Shown piece after piece: positions 24,835-38,416 of a DNA stretch of 64,000 nt. Source of the DNA: Bugula neritina. Its lineage: Eukaryota > Bryozoa > Gymnolaemata > Cheilostomatida > Bugulidae. The notes beneath the pieces were generated by a model that saw only the letters and a list, made by a program, of their open reading frames with translations, was not told the origin of the DNA and did no database searches. Position 1 is the stretch's first letter. Every line of letters begins with the position of its first letter. The position numbers and the translations under genes are program-made. Where the stretch lies: positions 3,639,662-3,703,661 of the forward strand of contig OZ037770.1 of assembly GCA_964035545.1 (NCBI GenBank). The letters run 5' to 3'.

Positions 24835-25510
24835 ATGTTAATATCAATATATATTATTATCTTATTATTTCATATTTGTAAGTTCACAAATTTTTCTTTT
24901 CAGATAATCCTTTTCACTACTTTGGTTATATTGATTACTCTAATATGGAAAAGCATTCTGACTCTGAAGTTGGAAAGAAGGATGCTAAGTAAACACTATA
25001 AAGCGCTAATTCTATTCATTACGCAAGTATTTTATATGACGTGGAATAAACGTAGCAGAAATAAAATGCACATGGTGATCATTTTTATCAATTTTATGAT
25101 TGTACAAGCATCTTGAATCTCTTCCATAAGCAACTATATTTAAGTACAGAGTCTTTTCAAAAGATTGTTGCTTTTTGTTCAATAAAACGTTTGTTGCAGT
25201 CTATTAAATGTGTATATTATTTGCAGGAAAACAAGTATGAATTTTCTTCAGGCTATTATCACACCTGTGACTACTTGAAGCTAATAAAAAATATCTAGGC
25301 CCGGCATCAACTAGAACTGCATAGGCGGATAGATAGGATTTCAGCAATTTCCAAGTATAATTTGGCTAAGAAGGTAATTTGTAATAGTACCAATTATGCA
25401 CATACTGTAAATTTGTGAAATGCACAAGTTCCACCATGTTTGATTAAATGGTGAGCACAACTCCCAACCATATTATTCTTGTAATGTTGGTGAAGCTAGG
25501 TACAATGCTT
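24835..25510 (+). repeat. Diverged tandem duplication, unit 1
   Basis: CACACCTGTGACTACTTGA (from 25260), a following CATCAA landmark, a CACATACTGTA word, a GGTGAGC word and CTTGTAATGTT recur at the same spacing from 26794 on, offset about 1.53 kb. An exon-like piece (acceptor TATTTGCAG near 25227, donor GTAATTT near 25374) is present but has in-frame stops. Confidence 0.5.
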
Positions 25511-26369
25511 AGATTGCTTGCAATCTATAAATGATAATTATGAATACAGTCTTTTAAATTTTAAAAGCAACTATTGAAAGATAGTACTTTGCTTTTTTCT
25601 CATAGGTTATTGTAAAAAATTTTTCGAGTTGATTGAAAATTTTACATGTTTAAATTGATCATCAAGGTACTTAATGACTGCAATATTTCATTTTTCCATT
25701 AAATTACTTGTGCCATTATTAGTTATTACCTATGCCCTTTTAGCCTGTGCCAGTTTCATTAGACAGAGTGCATGATTACCTATTTTGAATTGAAGTTTCC
25801 TACCTTCTTCACAACATTTGTGCTGGTCATCATTACAGTAAAATTTACAATAAATTTTGGTTGCCTACTTACTCTTTAAAATCGCCTTAAATAACAACTT
25901 TGTTGTAGTCTTTGATTTAATCAAATGTTATGCATACTAATTCATTGTTTGAACATACATACTAAATAAAGGCAATCTTTCATGCTTTTATCTAGATATG
26001 CAGGTTGCACCTTTTCTTTGACAAATCAATTCTGTTTAATTGAACAAAAATCATCAAGTTATGGCATAGTGGTTAGTAGATCATACATAAATTAAAAGTT
26101 TCGTACCCACTTTATAAAGCTTTATTGGATAAATAACTCCAAAATACTGCTAATTTTTTCTAGAATAATTCAGATTATACTTCATATTGTGTTTATTATA
26201 AAACAAGCAATATGTGCTTGTAGATTATATCTGTTCATGCATGAGTGTCACGACACAGTGATTAACACATGCAATCAGCATAGTTGTGAACAAATTAATA
26301 GTTACCAGATAATTTTAGAGAAAAAACTTGAATATGAATTTGGCACAATTTATTTAACTCTGTGTGTAT

Positions 26370-27060
26370 AATTGCTATTTATTCTTTAATTACTGAAATA
26401 TTAAATTTGCGACTTGGAGCCAAAGTCACTGATAAAATTTAAAGAAAGTTAATTAAAATGACAGTATAACCTACATCAAATTGAAGTTGTTTAATCATCT
26501 CCATAAATTTTATTCCTCAAATTATTCCAAGTTGCTGATTTTGCTCCAAGCAAGTAGTTTAAATAATAGAAATTTTATAACTCGAATACTGTACACATGC
26601 ATAATTAATGTTTTCATGAACAGAGTTATGCATTTTGCACCTAACTCCTTCAACCTATACCATTATAGTTTTTTCCAAAATATTCCTTTTTTGCCAGAAA
26701 TTAGTTTGTTAAAATCTATTTTAATTATTAGTTTAATCTGTGCATATTTTATTATTTGTAGGCTAAAAATAATAATTTCCCTTGAGCCATTCTCACACCT
26801 GTGATTACTTGATAAGAAAATTACCCAGGCTGTGCATCAAGAAGAACCAATCTATACCTTGCTTTCATTGAATGATAGGAGTTTAGCTATTTCCATGTAC
26901 TTGGCTATTTAGGTAAATTTATAGTCATACCAATGAAGTTATCTGTAATTTACACACTGTATATGAAGGAATGCACAGGTGCCACTATGTGAACTTATTG
27001 ATAGGTTGGTGAGCCCAGTTCTGATTATTTGAAGCTTGTAATGTTTGAAAGTAGTATTTA
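26370..27060 (+). repeat. Diverged tandem duplication, unit 2
   Basis: Partner of 24835-25510. The acceptor-like TTATTTGTAG near 26761 is conserved, but the following sequence has stops in all frames. It runs directly into the tandem array that starts near 27240. Confidence 0.5.
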
Positions 27061-27239
27061 ACACATCACCTCTTGCCTTATAATATTGACCAAACTTTTC
27101 AAAAAGTTTAAAGTTTTAGTTAATAAATAAAAATAAATAAGTTATGCACTGATAATATTATTTAAAAAGTTAGGTCATTATATCAATAATTGTTTGAAAA
27201 GTGTAATATTTAGCAGTAAGTTATTGGAATTGAACTGGA

Positions 27240-28640
27240 AGTTGCTTACCCATTTCCCCATTTTCTTGTTGGTCATTTTTATAGTAAAATGTGCATGAAT
27301 TAGAAGTTGCCCACCTATTTTCACAAGTTTCCAATTATTAGTCATCTTTATAGAACAGTATATATGAAGGTGAGGTCACCCACCTATGATCAGACATTAT
27401 TTTAATAATCATTATAGCAAAATGTAGGTTGAAGTTGCCTACCTATGTTCCAACTGTTTTGTTAGTCATCTTTTTAGTAAAACTAGCATAAAGTCAAGCT
27501 TGCACACCCAATTCCAAACACTATTGTTAGTCATTTTTATAGGTAAATGTACACAAAATTTATACTAAATTGAAGGTACCCACCAATCTCTGAACAATCT
27601 TTTTTATATTTATAGTGAAATGTAAAATAATTAAAAATACCCACCAATATCTGAACAGTTTTGCTTGCCATCTTTATAGTGAAATATACATAAAATTGAG
27701 GTTGTCCACCAATTTCTGAACACCCTTATTTGCCATCTGAATAGTGAAATGTACATAAAATTGAAGTTGCCTACCCATTTTCCAACTTTCTGTTAGTCAC
27801 TTTAATAGTGAAATGTACATAAACTTGAAGTTGCCCACCCATTTTCTAATTTTATTGCTGGTCATCTATGGCAAAATGTTCATAAACTTGAAGTTGCTCA
27901 CCCATTTTCCAATGTTCTGTTAGTCATTTTCATAGTAATATGTACATGAAATTGAAGTTGCCCACCCATTTAAATTTTTTTGCTAGTTATGTTTATAATG
28001 AAATGTAAATACAATTGAAGTTGGCCAGTCAATTACCAACTTTCTTGTTTGTCATATTATTTTATGGTGAGATGTACATAAACTTGAAGTTGCCCACCCA
28101 TTTCCTAATTTTATTGTTTGTCATATTTATGGCAAAATGTTCCTAAACTTGAAGTTGTCCATTCATTTTTCAATGTTCTGTTAGTCATTTTCATAGTAAA
28201 ATGTACATGAAATTGAAGTTGCCCACCCATCTAACTTTTTTGCTAGTTGTTTATAGTGAAATGTAATTAATACAATTGAAGTTGGCCAGTCAATTACCAA
28301 CTTTCCTGTTTGTCATATTATTTTATGGTGAAATGTACATAAAATTGAAGTTGTCCACGCATTTTCCAACTTTCTTGTTAGTCATTTTTATAATAAAATC
28401 TAAGTAAAATTGAAGTTGCCTGCCCATTTTAAGAACTGTCTTGTTTGCGATCTTTATAGCAAAACTTACATAAACTTGAAGTTGTCACCTATTTCTGATC
28501 ACCCTTGTTTGTCATTTTATAGTGAAATGCACATAAGGTCGAAGTTGCCTACCCATTTAGGAATACATCAAATTTTTTTGTCATCTTTATAGAAAAATAA
28601 ACAAAAATTTGAATTTGCCCATCCATTTTCACAACATATT
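27240..28640 (+). repeat. Tandem array, 62-70-bp units with 260-bp higher-order period
   Basis: Around 20 degenerate units of the form AAATGTACATAAA, TTGAAGTTGCCCACCCATTT, CCAACTTTCTTGTTAGTCAT. Inside the array a block of four distinguishable units repeats: ATGTACATAAACTTG begins at 27813 and 28072, and a similar word at 28333, with matching unit-specific variants (TATGGCAAAATGTTC, GGCCAGTCAATTACCAAC) in each block. This is higher-order structure as in satellites that amplify by unequal exchange. Open frames inside are spurious. Confidence 0.85.
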
Positions 28641-28998
28641 CTTAAACACGACTTCATTTTACTACAGTTTATATATACATTTACATTGAATGTTTTTTTG
28701 TTTTTAGTCGGTATTCTTGTTGCTTTGTAGGTGGTCACCATCTTACTGTAAAGAGCAGCAAGACTTTGAAGCCTTAAATATATATTTTGAGGAAAAGAAT
28801 GAGCAGACTGAATTCACAGTCTTCAGAAGCCTATATTCTGTAACATTAAGCCGGACCTCAATTTTGGATGAAGCTTAATAATTAGAAAGCTAAAATAACT
28901 ATTAATCTCCAAAGCGTAAATAAAGCCCATTGCTAATGTTCAGCTTTGGATATAAAGGGTTTAGCGTTCTAAAATGATAATTTGTATTATTCCGTTTA

Positions 28999-29754
28999 CA
29001 CAGGATAGTTAAGGGCATCCTCAGCAAGAATATCATAAATTTCTCTCAAAATGTAGTTCAGGTTCTCGAATAATATTGCTCTGCGGGTGGCATGCGTGTT
29101 GCCTACTTGCAATTGTTTAGCCTAAGATTAAACTACAACCAATAAGCAGCAACCTTCATTAGGGCTGCGTCATCTATCAACATTCCATTATGGGTGCTAC
29201 ATACACAAAGTACCAAGCAAGCTATTCATTATAGCCTGCCAGCTAGCAAGCCTGTAATTATTATGTACGCGCCAATATCTTCTCATCCCTACGTGCTCAT
29301 TGAATCGTGAAGCACTGCGCGCTGCTAGTTTCTTATGAAAAAATATGACATTTTCAGTGTATAAATCACCAATTTATGAGCAATCTAGCAGAGTTATTGG
29401 AAAAAGAAAAAAATTTGCACTGGAGAAATATCTTAGGATTCCAGCAGTGCAATTTTTATTCAGATATCATGTTTTGCTGCTGAGATATTTTACTGGTACT
29501 GAAAAGTCAGCTTTTCTGGCAAAATTGGCCAAAATTGGGCAGTTTTTTGTCTATAACTTTGCAAAAAAAATGAAAATTGAAATTTCCAAAAAACTTACAC
29601 TGGGGAAAAAGAAGATCTACAACATAGTTTTTGAATTTTGACTCTAGCACAATTAGGTGAGATTTTATTTTACTGGTACTGAATTCTTATATGATTACAA
29701 TGCAAACCTCAGCAAGGCAGTTGCAGCTAAAAGGTTGCCCTTAACTATCCTGTG
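28999..29754. mobile_element. 756-bp terminal-inverted-repeat element with TA target site
   Basis: CACAGGATAGTTAAGGGCA at 28999-29017 is matched perfectly, inverted, at 29736-29754 (19 bp). Both ends are flanked by TA (28997-28998 and 29755-29756), the duplication made by Tc1/mariner-type transposases. The interior has no transposase. The 98-codon frame at 29345-29641 is Lys/Phe-rich, unrecognised and absent from the relic copies. This is a non-autonomous (MITE-like) element that would depend on a transposase supplied elsewhere. Two decayed fragments lie at 20250-20395 and 20885-21167. Confidence 0.85.
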
Positions 29755-30179
29755 TACTTGCTTATATACAGAAATGTTTTCTTTGTTGACTTTACTAAAT
29801 AGCTATGCTTTGAATCAACATTTGTAAATTAGCTTTACTTTTTGGCTGCTTAAATTTTTTGTGTATTTCTTATGACCTGTTGCTATCTATAATTTTTGCA
29901 TTAGCTCCAATATGAATTTGTTTATCTACTTATTTAGCCACATTTTTTATATTTAATTTATTTTAGCTCATTTAAATTGCCAAATAAGTCTTTATATTAG
30001 GTTGCACATGTTTTTTTAGTAACAATTATTTTTTGTAATTATTGCTCTTTACTTTTAAACAATAAAGTTATCAACACACAACATAAAACTTCCACTTGTA
30101 TATATTATACTGCTATATATATTTTAATATAGCAATGGTTATGTAAACCTTGCCAAATAATTATAATATAACCTAAATT

Positions 30180-30655
30180 TGCAATGCTGCATAGAGTTTA
30201 TACAACATTATAATAACATTTATGAAAAGTTGTTTATAGAACTTTTAGATAAAAAGGCTAAATAACATCTACATTTAAACATCTAGATAACGCTTGCTTT
30301 GCAACATTATAAAAACGTTGCCGAAGCAATGTTATGGCAAGGTTTGTATGACTTGTTTATGAAACGTTGGTAAAATAGTTTGCAGAAAACGTTGTTGCCT
30401 AAACGTTGTGCGAGACAAAGAGATACATTTAAATTTAAACATTTACGCAATGTTGGATCGCAACCTTTCACCAACGTTGTATGAAAAACATCTACACAAC
30501 GTTATGCAACGCAACGTTTATGAAAGGTTGGTAAAACGTTTTGCGATAAACGTTTGTTTCAAACGTTGTATATAGTACAAAAATGTGTCGACATTTAAAC
30601 ATTTAATAAACGTTTTTTCCAACGTTTATACAACGTCATATCAATGTAAATTGTT
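30180..30655. repeat. AACGTT-rich repeat array 2
   Basis: Units such as ACAACGTTATGCAACG, AACGTTTATGAAAGGTTGG and TAAACATTTAATAAACG, in both orientations. The right edge TTGTTAGTGGGG is the complement of CCCCACTAACAA, close to the left edge CCCAACTAACAA of array 1, supporting a shared element terminus. Confidence 0.75.
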
Positions 30656-30659
30656 AGTG

Positions 30660-33600
30660 GGGAGGCAGTAGCAAACTGACTGCTACTAAGCATCACTATT
30701 GTATTTATGTTTGTAAGATTGTCGTATTGGAGCGCACTGACAATTATTTACAAAGAAACTTACGCTAATGGCAAAGATATTCTCTCAAAAAATTAAATTG
30801 TTAATTTGAGACACTAATTATACTGGTTACATATCAACATATAAACAACAATATATATTCTATAAGCAGTATATATTTTCCTAGAATGTTGTTTAGAGAC
30901 ATAAAAAAACTGCCTATGCACAACATACTTTGCATCTGTTTAGTATCTCGTAATTAGACATAAAAAAATCAAAGCCAATTATAAGGCAAAAGACCATAAT
31001 ACTGTACTATCATTGGATAGTTCTTCATCAATAAACAGGTAGTTGCCAGTGGTGGATATGAACCCCTCCTAGATGTTTCTCGTACTTCTTCCTCAAAAAA
31101 CATTTTCATTAAGCCAAAAAGAAATAACAATACACCTTTTTAGTTGACACTTTTTAATTTCTGATTGATATTTCACCTTATTTCCAATTATAATTAACTT
31201 TTAACCGGCACTTTTCTTTGTAGTAATTCCTACCCTTTAGACTGTGTACTTTGAAATGAGTCTGTTTTACTCGCTACATAAAGTATAGTTGCACTGGCTA
31301 CAGGTTGACACAAAAGCAAGCCTATCTTGATAAAATCAAGCGCAAATGTAGAAACAACCGAGGAGTTTGTTCCTCATAATTAGAAATTGACAAATTATTT
31401 TTAATCCGTTTAAAAGCATCTGGTTAGGGAAGCATATGCCGTGTTCAATTTGTTATTCTAGCATTAACAATAACAGAATGCAATAATTATAAGTTTATGA
31501 AAGTAATTTGTTTTCTTTCTAATTACAAATATAATATTTTAGTATATATTGTAAATTTATAAGGCTTGCATTAGGAATAACGCAGCTAAAACATCATTTT
31601 CCTTAAAGTCTTAAAAATATATAAGTATAACATAATACACTATGCCAATAAACTTATTAAAGTACCAAGCAAGCTTAGCTAGTTTAAGAAAAATTCCACT
31701 AGGTAAATTCCCATTATTTATAGAATGCTTGCTGATATTAGCTTTTGATGGAATTAAAGTAAATTATTATTTATCTTTCTAGCTAAGGATTTCTTGCCGT
31801 AAGTTTTGCTTTTATGCATGGAGAAATGTCGTAACAAACGAGTTAAATTTTTATAGCACATAAAAATGTAATCTATAAGTCGAAGATATTTAAACTTAGC
31901 CATTAACTCATTTTAATTAGAAATGTAGCCTAAATCTAATACAATACAAAATATATACCAGTATATATAATATATTTTTACCATGCTGTTAATTACAGTA
32001 TTTGTAAAACAAATTTTATGCTCATTAATTAAATGCAACAAATATTTATAAAATACTAATAATGTTGAATAAATAAATTCAATAATTCCTTTTCTATTTA
32101 AATGGCTGCATAATTTCTTGCAAGGTTGTATAAAGGAGTTGTGGCCTACAACTTATTATGTGTTCAATTGCCACATATGTCTTAGGAAGAAGAAAACTCC
32201 CCAAAAATTCTTGGTTTGAAAATTCTAGTATAATTAAAATCACTTAATATGTGTCTTTGAAATGCATTTTGCCACTCTGCAAAATTGCAGGAACAAATAT
32301 TGCGTGAAGTAATAAATGATTTATGAAGTAATTAACAAACCAATGTAAAAACTGTTGTTGTATATAGAACACAACATATTGATTTTCTTCAATTTCCACA
32401 TCAAATCTATTATATATTCAATTATATCTAACCAATGCTAATAAACTAAACATGCATGCATACAAATATTTGCATCATATGCAAGTAATATTAGCTAATT
32501 AGCAACTATAGCATTTTTTTCATTATCTTTATTGCTTGCATATGTCTAAGTATTATGAAAATAAGGTTTTTATTTGCAACTTTGCACCACAAATTACATA
32601 AAATCTAAAAACTTGAGTTGTGACAAGCATTAGGGCTACCTATACACAAATAGACCTTCATAAAACTCTCAATGATTTTATTCAACTCATGTATGCAAAA
32701 GTTTTGCATTAAAACAATTCTTCTAAATCACCCTAGAGCAGGAAATTATTACAAAAACAGCTTCTCATATATAATCTTTCTCCAGATTAATTTTTTTTCC
32801 TGTATTTAAACTAACTTAGCAAGTGAAGATTGTGATATCACTCAGGTAATCACATATATATTATTCATAGCTGTAATACTTTAGCAATGAATAGATCATG
32901 TTTAATTTCCACTCTACCTAGCAGTTTTTCAGAATTATAGAGCTATGTATATCGTGAAATTGGAATAGCCTAATAGTTTTACATGTGTTTATAGCTAGAC
33001 AAATTAACTTAAAAAGCTTACAATAATTAGATGATATTTGCATTCTTTTGAAGGTTATGCTGAAGCTACTGCAAAACTGGCCATTAGTTTAGCATAATAT
33101 GCAATGCCATGCAAAAGCATGCCAAACAAGCAATGTTTATTTACCTTACCAGTGCAATTTTATCACCTTAAACACAAAAGCAAGTATAAAATACACATCC
33201 ATATTAGATTAACTGTCAAGTTAAAAAAAGACAACATATATTCATGAGCTGGTTCTGTTTGCACAAGTACAATTTAGACTAGCTTATTATTTAGATTGCC
33301 ACAAAAATATGACGTAAATTATGTCTTTAATCATTATTTTGATATTCACTGGTTGAAGATATTTTTTATATCCTAATATGTAAATATTGTACATAAATCT
33401 TAAAAATTAACTAGGTGAATAAGGAAAACTGCTAATTTTATGAAACTGTTATGTTAATAAAGACAATGGCTATCAACAAATCCCACCAGACCACAAACTA
33501 ATTGTAAATACTAAAGCAATTATATAGTGCTATGTGTTGATCTAGCCTAGTCAATACACCACAAATATGTATTATGACATACCACATTTTAAGTACTGGG

Positions 33601-35913
33601 TTACAATCTATTCTAATGGGTATTTGTTTAAACTGTTATATACAGCTTTTTGCACTACCAATATACAAGCCAGTTGTTATTCTGTCACTTTTTATCTACA
33701 TCTCTTTTTAATGCCAGTTACTTGTTAGCTTCAGTACAAACAGCTAAACATTCTACTCTACAGCCAATCTTACTGTTAACTCTTGTTTAACAATATTACA
33801 AGAATCTAAAAATTTGAGTGTGTTTTAAGTATAATATTCTATCATTATAACTTTTAAATGAAACAATAATATGATAAATGCATTATAACTTTCAGAAAAG
33901 TTTGTTTGCAAAGTATATGTTTTTGGAAAATAGTTTTACAACATTTGCTAGGAGCATTATATTTATTCCTATCTAAAATAATTTTGTTTGAACTGATATG
34001 TTTGTAATCATGTAATCAGAAGTAAAGCATCAGTAAAATGAGTATAAGTAGAAGCTTGACAGCTACATTAGGCATTGCTACATAGTACATAAATATATGG
34101 CCGTATTAAATACTTAGCTGCATTCACAGATAAATGCATGGCTTGGAATTACAATACTATGAATACATTATTTATTTAGCTGGGTAACTATACAATTATG
34201 CCAAAGTGAAAAGCTTTTGGTTATTAATGCCTGAAATGTCTAACAATCTACTTGGGAGACCACCTTGTTGTTACAGAGTGAATGAGTTATTTGTTTGGCA
34301 TTTGGATGATGGCACAAAGAAAGGCTATTTGGTTTGTTACTTGAGACTAGTAGCAAACTGCTACAGTCATAGCATCTTAGAAGATTTTGCATCACTTGCT
34401 AGAATTGTACATTATTTTAATGTAGCTATTGAAATTAATATCTCACTGAAAACACAGTATTGCAAAATCTTAAGCTGTACATAATTATATTATGCATCAA
34501 AAAGTACTTCTGCTACAGGTTTATTTTAAACTAGCACTGCCAAAGTGCCTTGACTCTATTACAGTGTTTACTAGCTAATTTTGTTCTTCTCAATAGTGAA
34601 ATAGATCTATTGCAAGAAATTAATGACTAGATATAACAATAATGATTTTTAGGCAAGACTTTCGCATCTATATTGCTCATCTGCTAGCTTGAAATACCCC
34701 TCTCCTTGGACTAATCTCAGGCTTTTCATTGTTGTTTAAACAGTTTTTAAACTCCTATTTCAATAAATCATTACCAACACTGCCTGCATGTATTAATATT
34801 CATTAGTGCCATCAATGCACTGTGGAGACAGCACCTGATGTTCTGTATATTACATTATAGTACAGAGATACTAAATCCAAAACATCTAGAATAATTGATG
34901 CTTCTACCAGATTTTTAGCACACCTATAATATGTATTCCTGTAGTAAATATTAATAAGATGTTTTAACTGATAGTTTTTATGCCATTATAATAGTTTGAT
35001 ACTATAACTACAACTTGAAACTCTTTAACCAGCACATTGGTTAGTAATATTGCTTCTTGATATTTAATTGCTGGTTCACAAACTATCAATAATAGGGATG
35101 CATATCAAAACTTGACTGCATTCATAATATGATTTTAATGCTAGGTAATGACTAAGCATGTCTGGCTGATATGAGGTGACTATTTTGTACACTGTTTAAC
35201 AACATCAGCTTTTGGGTTCATTTAAAGCATCTGCAAATCTGTATTATACATAATTACCGTTAGGGCCAATTAATTAAATTGTTAACCCTGAAATGCTTTT
35301 TACACTGTAATACTAAGTAGTAAAAGATATGTATATATATATAAACTGATTGTAATTTATACATAACATTGTACATTTAAAAAAAATCACAAAATACATA
35401 ATTTATTAGCTAAATTTCAAGGCGTTTTGTAGGTAGTGGGTTAATGTCAATAAAGTAGAATCCGGGAAGTTGAGTAGCTTTATTCAAGAGGAAGGCTCTC
35501 CAACAGTTCTACCAAAGCCTAAATAACATGTATAAAATAAAGGTTATATGCACAATTTTTTTTCCAAAACAGCCTGCAACTGTTTTGCTATTGCATATGC
35601 CCTATGCCATTCATCAAGTAGAACAATTTTAACCAGGATATCTAGAAAAGTTGACACAAGGGCTTTATAAACCATGTAACAGTAAAACTGTGAGTAGAAA
35701 TTAATTGACACTAATGAATAATGCTTTAGGTGCTGAAACAAATCAACAGCATTATATACAATTGGGGCACATACATGAAAACAGCAGCTAGTGTCAATTT
35801 CTTAAGACAGCACTATTTTAGGTATAAATTTAAGAAGTATTAGAAAATGCAAAAATTTACTGCAATTGGTTCATTTTATTTAAGTTAGTACATACTGAAG
35901 ATCTCAAGTTTTT
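30660..35913. other. AT-rich non-coding stretch
   Basis: No gene is supported. A 92-codon frame at 34206-34484 includes a piece, around NELFVWHLDDGTKK after a TTGTTGTTACAG acceptor-like word, that resembles the inverted sequence near 20000-20075 (MNEIFIWNFDNDDVK). Both may be fragments of one exon or repeat. The rest holds only short TA and TTTA runs. Confidence 0.45.
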
Positions 35914-36197
35914 GCTAATGAACATGAGTTTTGGCCCGAAACTAAAAAAATATCAATAAATACACCTAAATAATCAAGGCTCTTTTTAATTTTCTTTGAT
36001 TTCCTATGCTTTTTTTCTAATTACAGCAACTTCTGACTGGGGATCGCCACGGTTAGTTTGTAACAGTAGGCAATCCAAATGAAATGAATAAATAGGAAAA
36101 AACATGAGAAATCATGCAAAATTAAGAAGAATCTTGATTATTTAGGTGTATTTCTTGATGTCTCACTAATTTTAAGCAAAAAGCATTGTTCATTAGC
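35914..36197. mobile_element. Fold-back (long inverted repeat) element, about 284 bp
   Basis: The outer 95-100 bases of each side are inverted copies of each other. GCTAATGAACA at the left edge pairs with TGTTCATTAGC at the right, and AATACACCTAAATAATCAAG with its complement at about 36128-36152; arms are about 80-85% identical by eye. An 80-base centre (about 36020-36100) is unpaired. No coding capacity; typical of small fold-back MITEs. Confidence 0.75.
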
Positions 36198-37970
36198 AGC
36201 TAAAATGTAAAAATGGCTAAAAACTGCAGATTTCCAGTGTGTACTAAATTAAATAAAAGGACTCAATCACTTTTGCAACATAATTCAATAATTGCATGGT
36301 CAAGCAGAATAAACTACAATTAACAGCAACAACAGTGTAATAGTTGCGTAGAAAAGTTGTACTGCAAAAAACTAAAAGAATGCAAAATCTATAAATGTGT
36401 GCTACCAAGTAAATGCTGAACAGACATCATGAAATAGTGTACGAAATACAAACTATTAAACTTACCTGTTGATCTAATGCAGCCAAAACCTTAAGCTTAG
36501 AGTAGTGGAATGGTGCTGTTCGATGTTGATATGCTACAAGTAGCTAAGATGACTCAAATTCTTGCCTTTAGGAGTAAGAGGCCTCAGCTCAGTTTCAACA
36601 AAACTTCCAATAATCTCAACGGATGCGCTCAATTAGGAGCCACAACAAAGCACACCCATGTCATTTTAGTAAACTCTAAAAAATGAACGGAAATAAAACT
36701 GTTAGAGAGTAAACAGAGAAACATATAGTGATGGGGGAAAAACCTGTCAGCAAAGGTTATATACACTCATAGCCATAACACGAAGAAAAAGATAATGAAT
36801 AACAACCTATTCAAGATGACACAAGAAACCAAACAAATTTCTTTGACTAAAAAATATAATTAAATACTATATTACTTGGCAAAAAATATTTGTTTTGAAC
36901 AACGTATTATTGGGAAGAATTGCCAGTGTCTTAAATTTTGAGATTAAAGTTTCTGCCTTATAGCGGAAATAGAGAGGCAATCAATAGTGTACAAAACATG
37001 TTTTCAGTCATTGGCTGTTGACTAAATTGACAAAGTTAAAGAAAGCTTCCATATCATTATTTATTTTGTTCTCAAGTGTGTGGTTACAGTTTCATGAGTC
37101 AGAAATATAATTATTTGAGATATGAAATCAAATGTAGTCAAAAGAGTGTCATACAATTTAAAATGTAGTAATAGAGCTTTGACAATAATTTCTTCTGCTA
37201 AGTAAAACAGGTACCATTATGTGCTACTTATCTTTTAGAGATGAACATCAAGGATGTTGAAAACAAAATAGTTGTAAATTACAGCAAATACCTTTCTACT
37301 TACCTAACCAGAGAAAATAAGTTTTCAACCTTGCATGCACTCAGCTGGTTTTCAATGTTTGGATCAGTGACATCTTTATAACTGATAGCAGCATTATGTG
37401 ATAGCTTTAGGAATTGTTACCTTAAATCTAAATTATATAGAACAAGAAGTGCAAAAATATGGCATTAGTACTCATTGCACAATACACACTTGCTAGAGTA
37501 GCTAATCTAGCATCACATTAATTTAAGAAAGACAAAATTTTATTACTGTTCACACATGATGAATATTAAAATTTGAATAATTAGACAAATTAACAATGAT
37601 ATTGATGTTAGTTCAAACATTACTAATGGTAAACACCAAAATACTAATAGGAATAGTCATGTTAACATCAATTAGAAAAGTAAAGATAATTTGAAAATGA
37701 GACAGTTTATAGGTCTAACTCTTATAGTTGACAAGCAATTACAGGGCAGTCATATTGATGTAGGCTACCCTCAAAATGTAGCACTTTGAAAATATTAAAA
37801 AGACAGCACATATAAGAACATAATCTTAAAAATAGGCATATGTGACACCTATATTTTGATTAACAAAGAAATCTTCTTTACTTTATTAATCTAGCTCATA
37901 TAATGGTATTCTGTCTTAGTATGTTATTTTAATACTTGAAATCTAATCAGCTACAGAAAAGTACTTCAAT
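36198..37970. other. AT-rich non-coding stretch
   Basis: No exon, repeat boundary or RNA gene recognised. Confidence 0.5.
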
Positions 37971-38231
37971 TCAAAGGCCTTCATAATTATTATTTAGTTT
38001 GCTATTTAAATAGACAGTAAGGTTGATGAATAAAATAAAAGTTAGTAAAGTAAAAACTAAATAAATTGAGAATAATATCTCCACTCTAAGGTTATAATCA
38101 TTATAAATTAACATTTTAATACTCCTGTTATCCTTAGGTATAGTTGTTAGCAATTTAACTATGAGCTCAAAGCCAAATGTCAGTATCAGCATCCCCATTA
38201 CATTGACTAAGACTGACTTTATAACCCTCAA
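37971..38231 (-). other. Open frame with two hydrophobic segments, doubtful
   Basis: The frame lacks an ATG at its upstream end; the first ATG is at 38198, leaving about 75 codons. Two hydrophobic stretches (around VMGMLILTFGFELIV and IYLVFTLLTFILFI) could be membrane helices, and the text is less repetitive than other random frames here. In AT-rich DNA hydrophobic frames arise easily by chance, and no homology is recognised. It could be a fragment of a membrane-protein exon. Confidence 0.15.
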
Positions 38232-38416
38232 GCTGTGGCACTCAATTTCTATAAATAGTAACTAATAACAAATATAAAATTATTTATTTGCTGCTGATAG
38301 TGATAATAATAATAATTAAAAATAATAATATGATCCATTAAAATAGAACTAATAAAGCCAACGACGTTAATGGTATGTCTAACTAAACATGGCATGTCTC
38401 GTCTGGCAGTGGGTAT

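Noticed and set aside
27240-28640. CRISPR-like array
   Set aside because: The units are a degenerate tandem satellite without constant repeats and unique spacers, in eukaryotic DNA.
29345-29641. 98-codon frame inside the 756-bp element as a transposase
   Set aside because: Far too short, Lys/Phe-rich, no DDE/D signature, and not preserved in the relic fragments.
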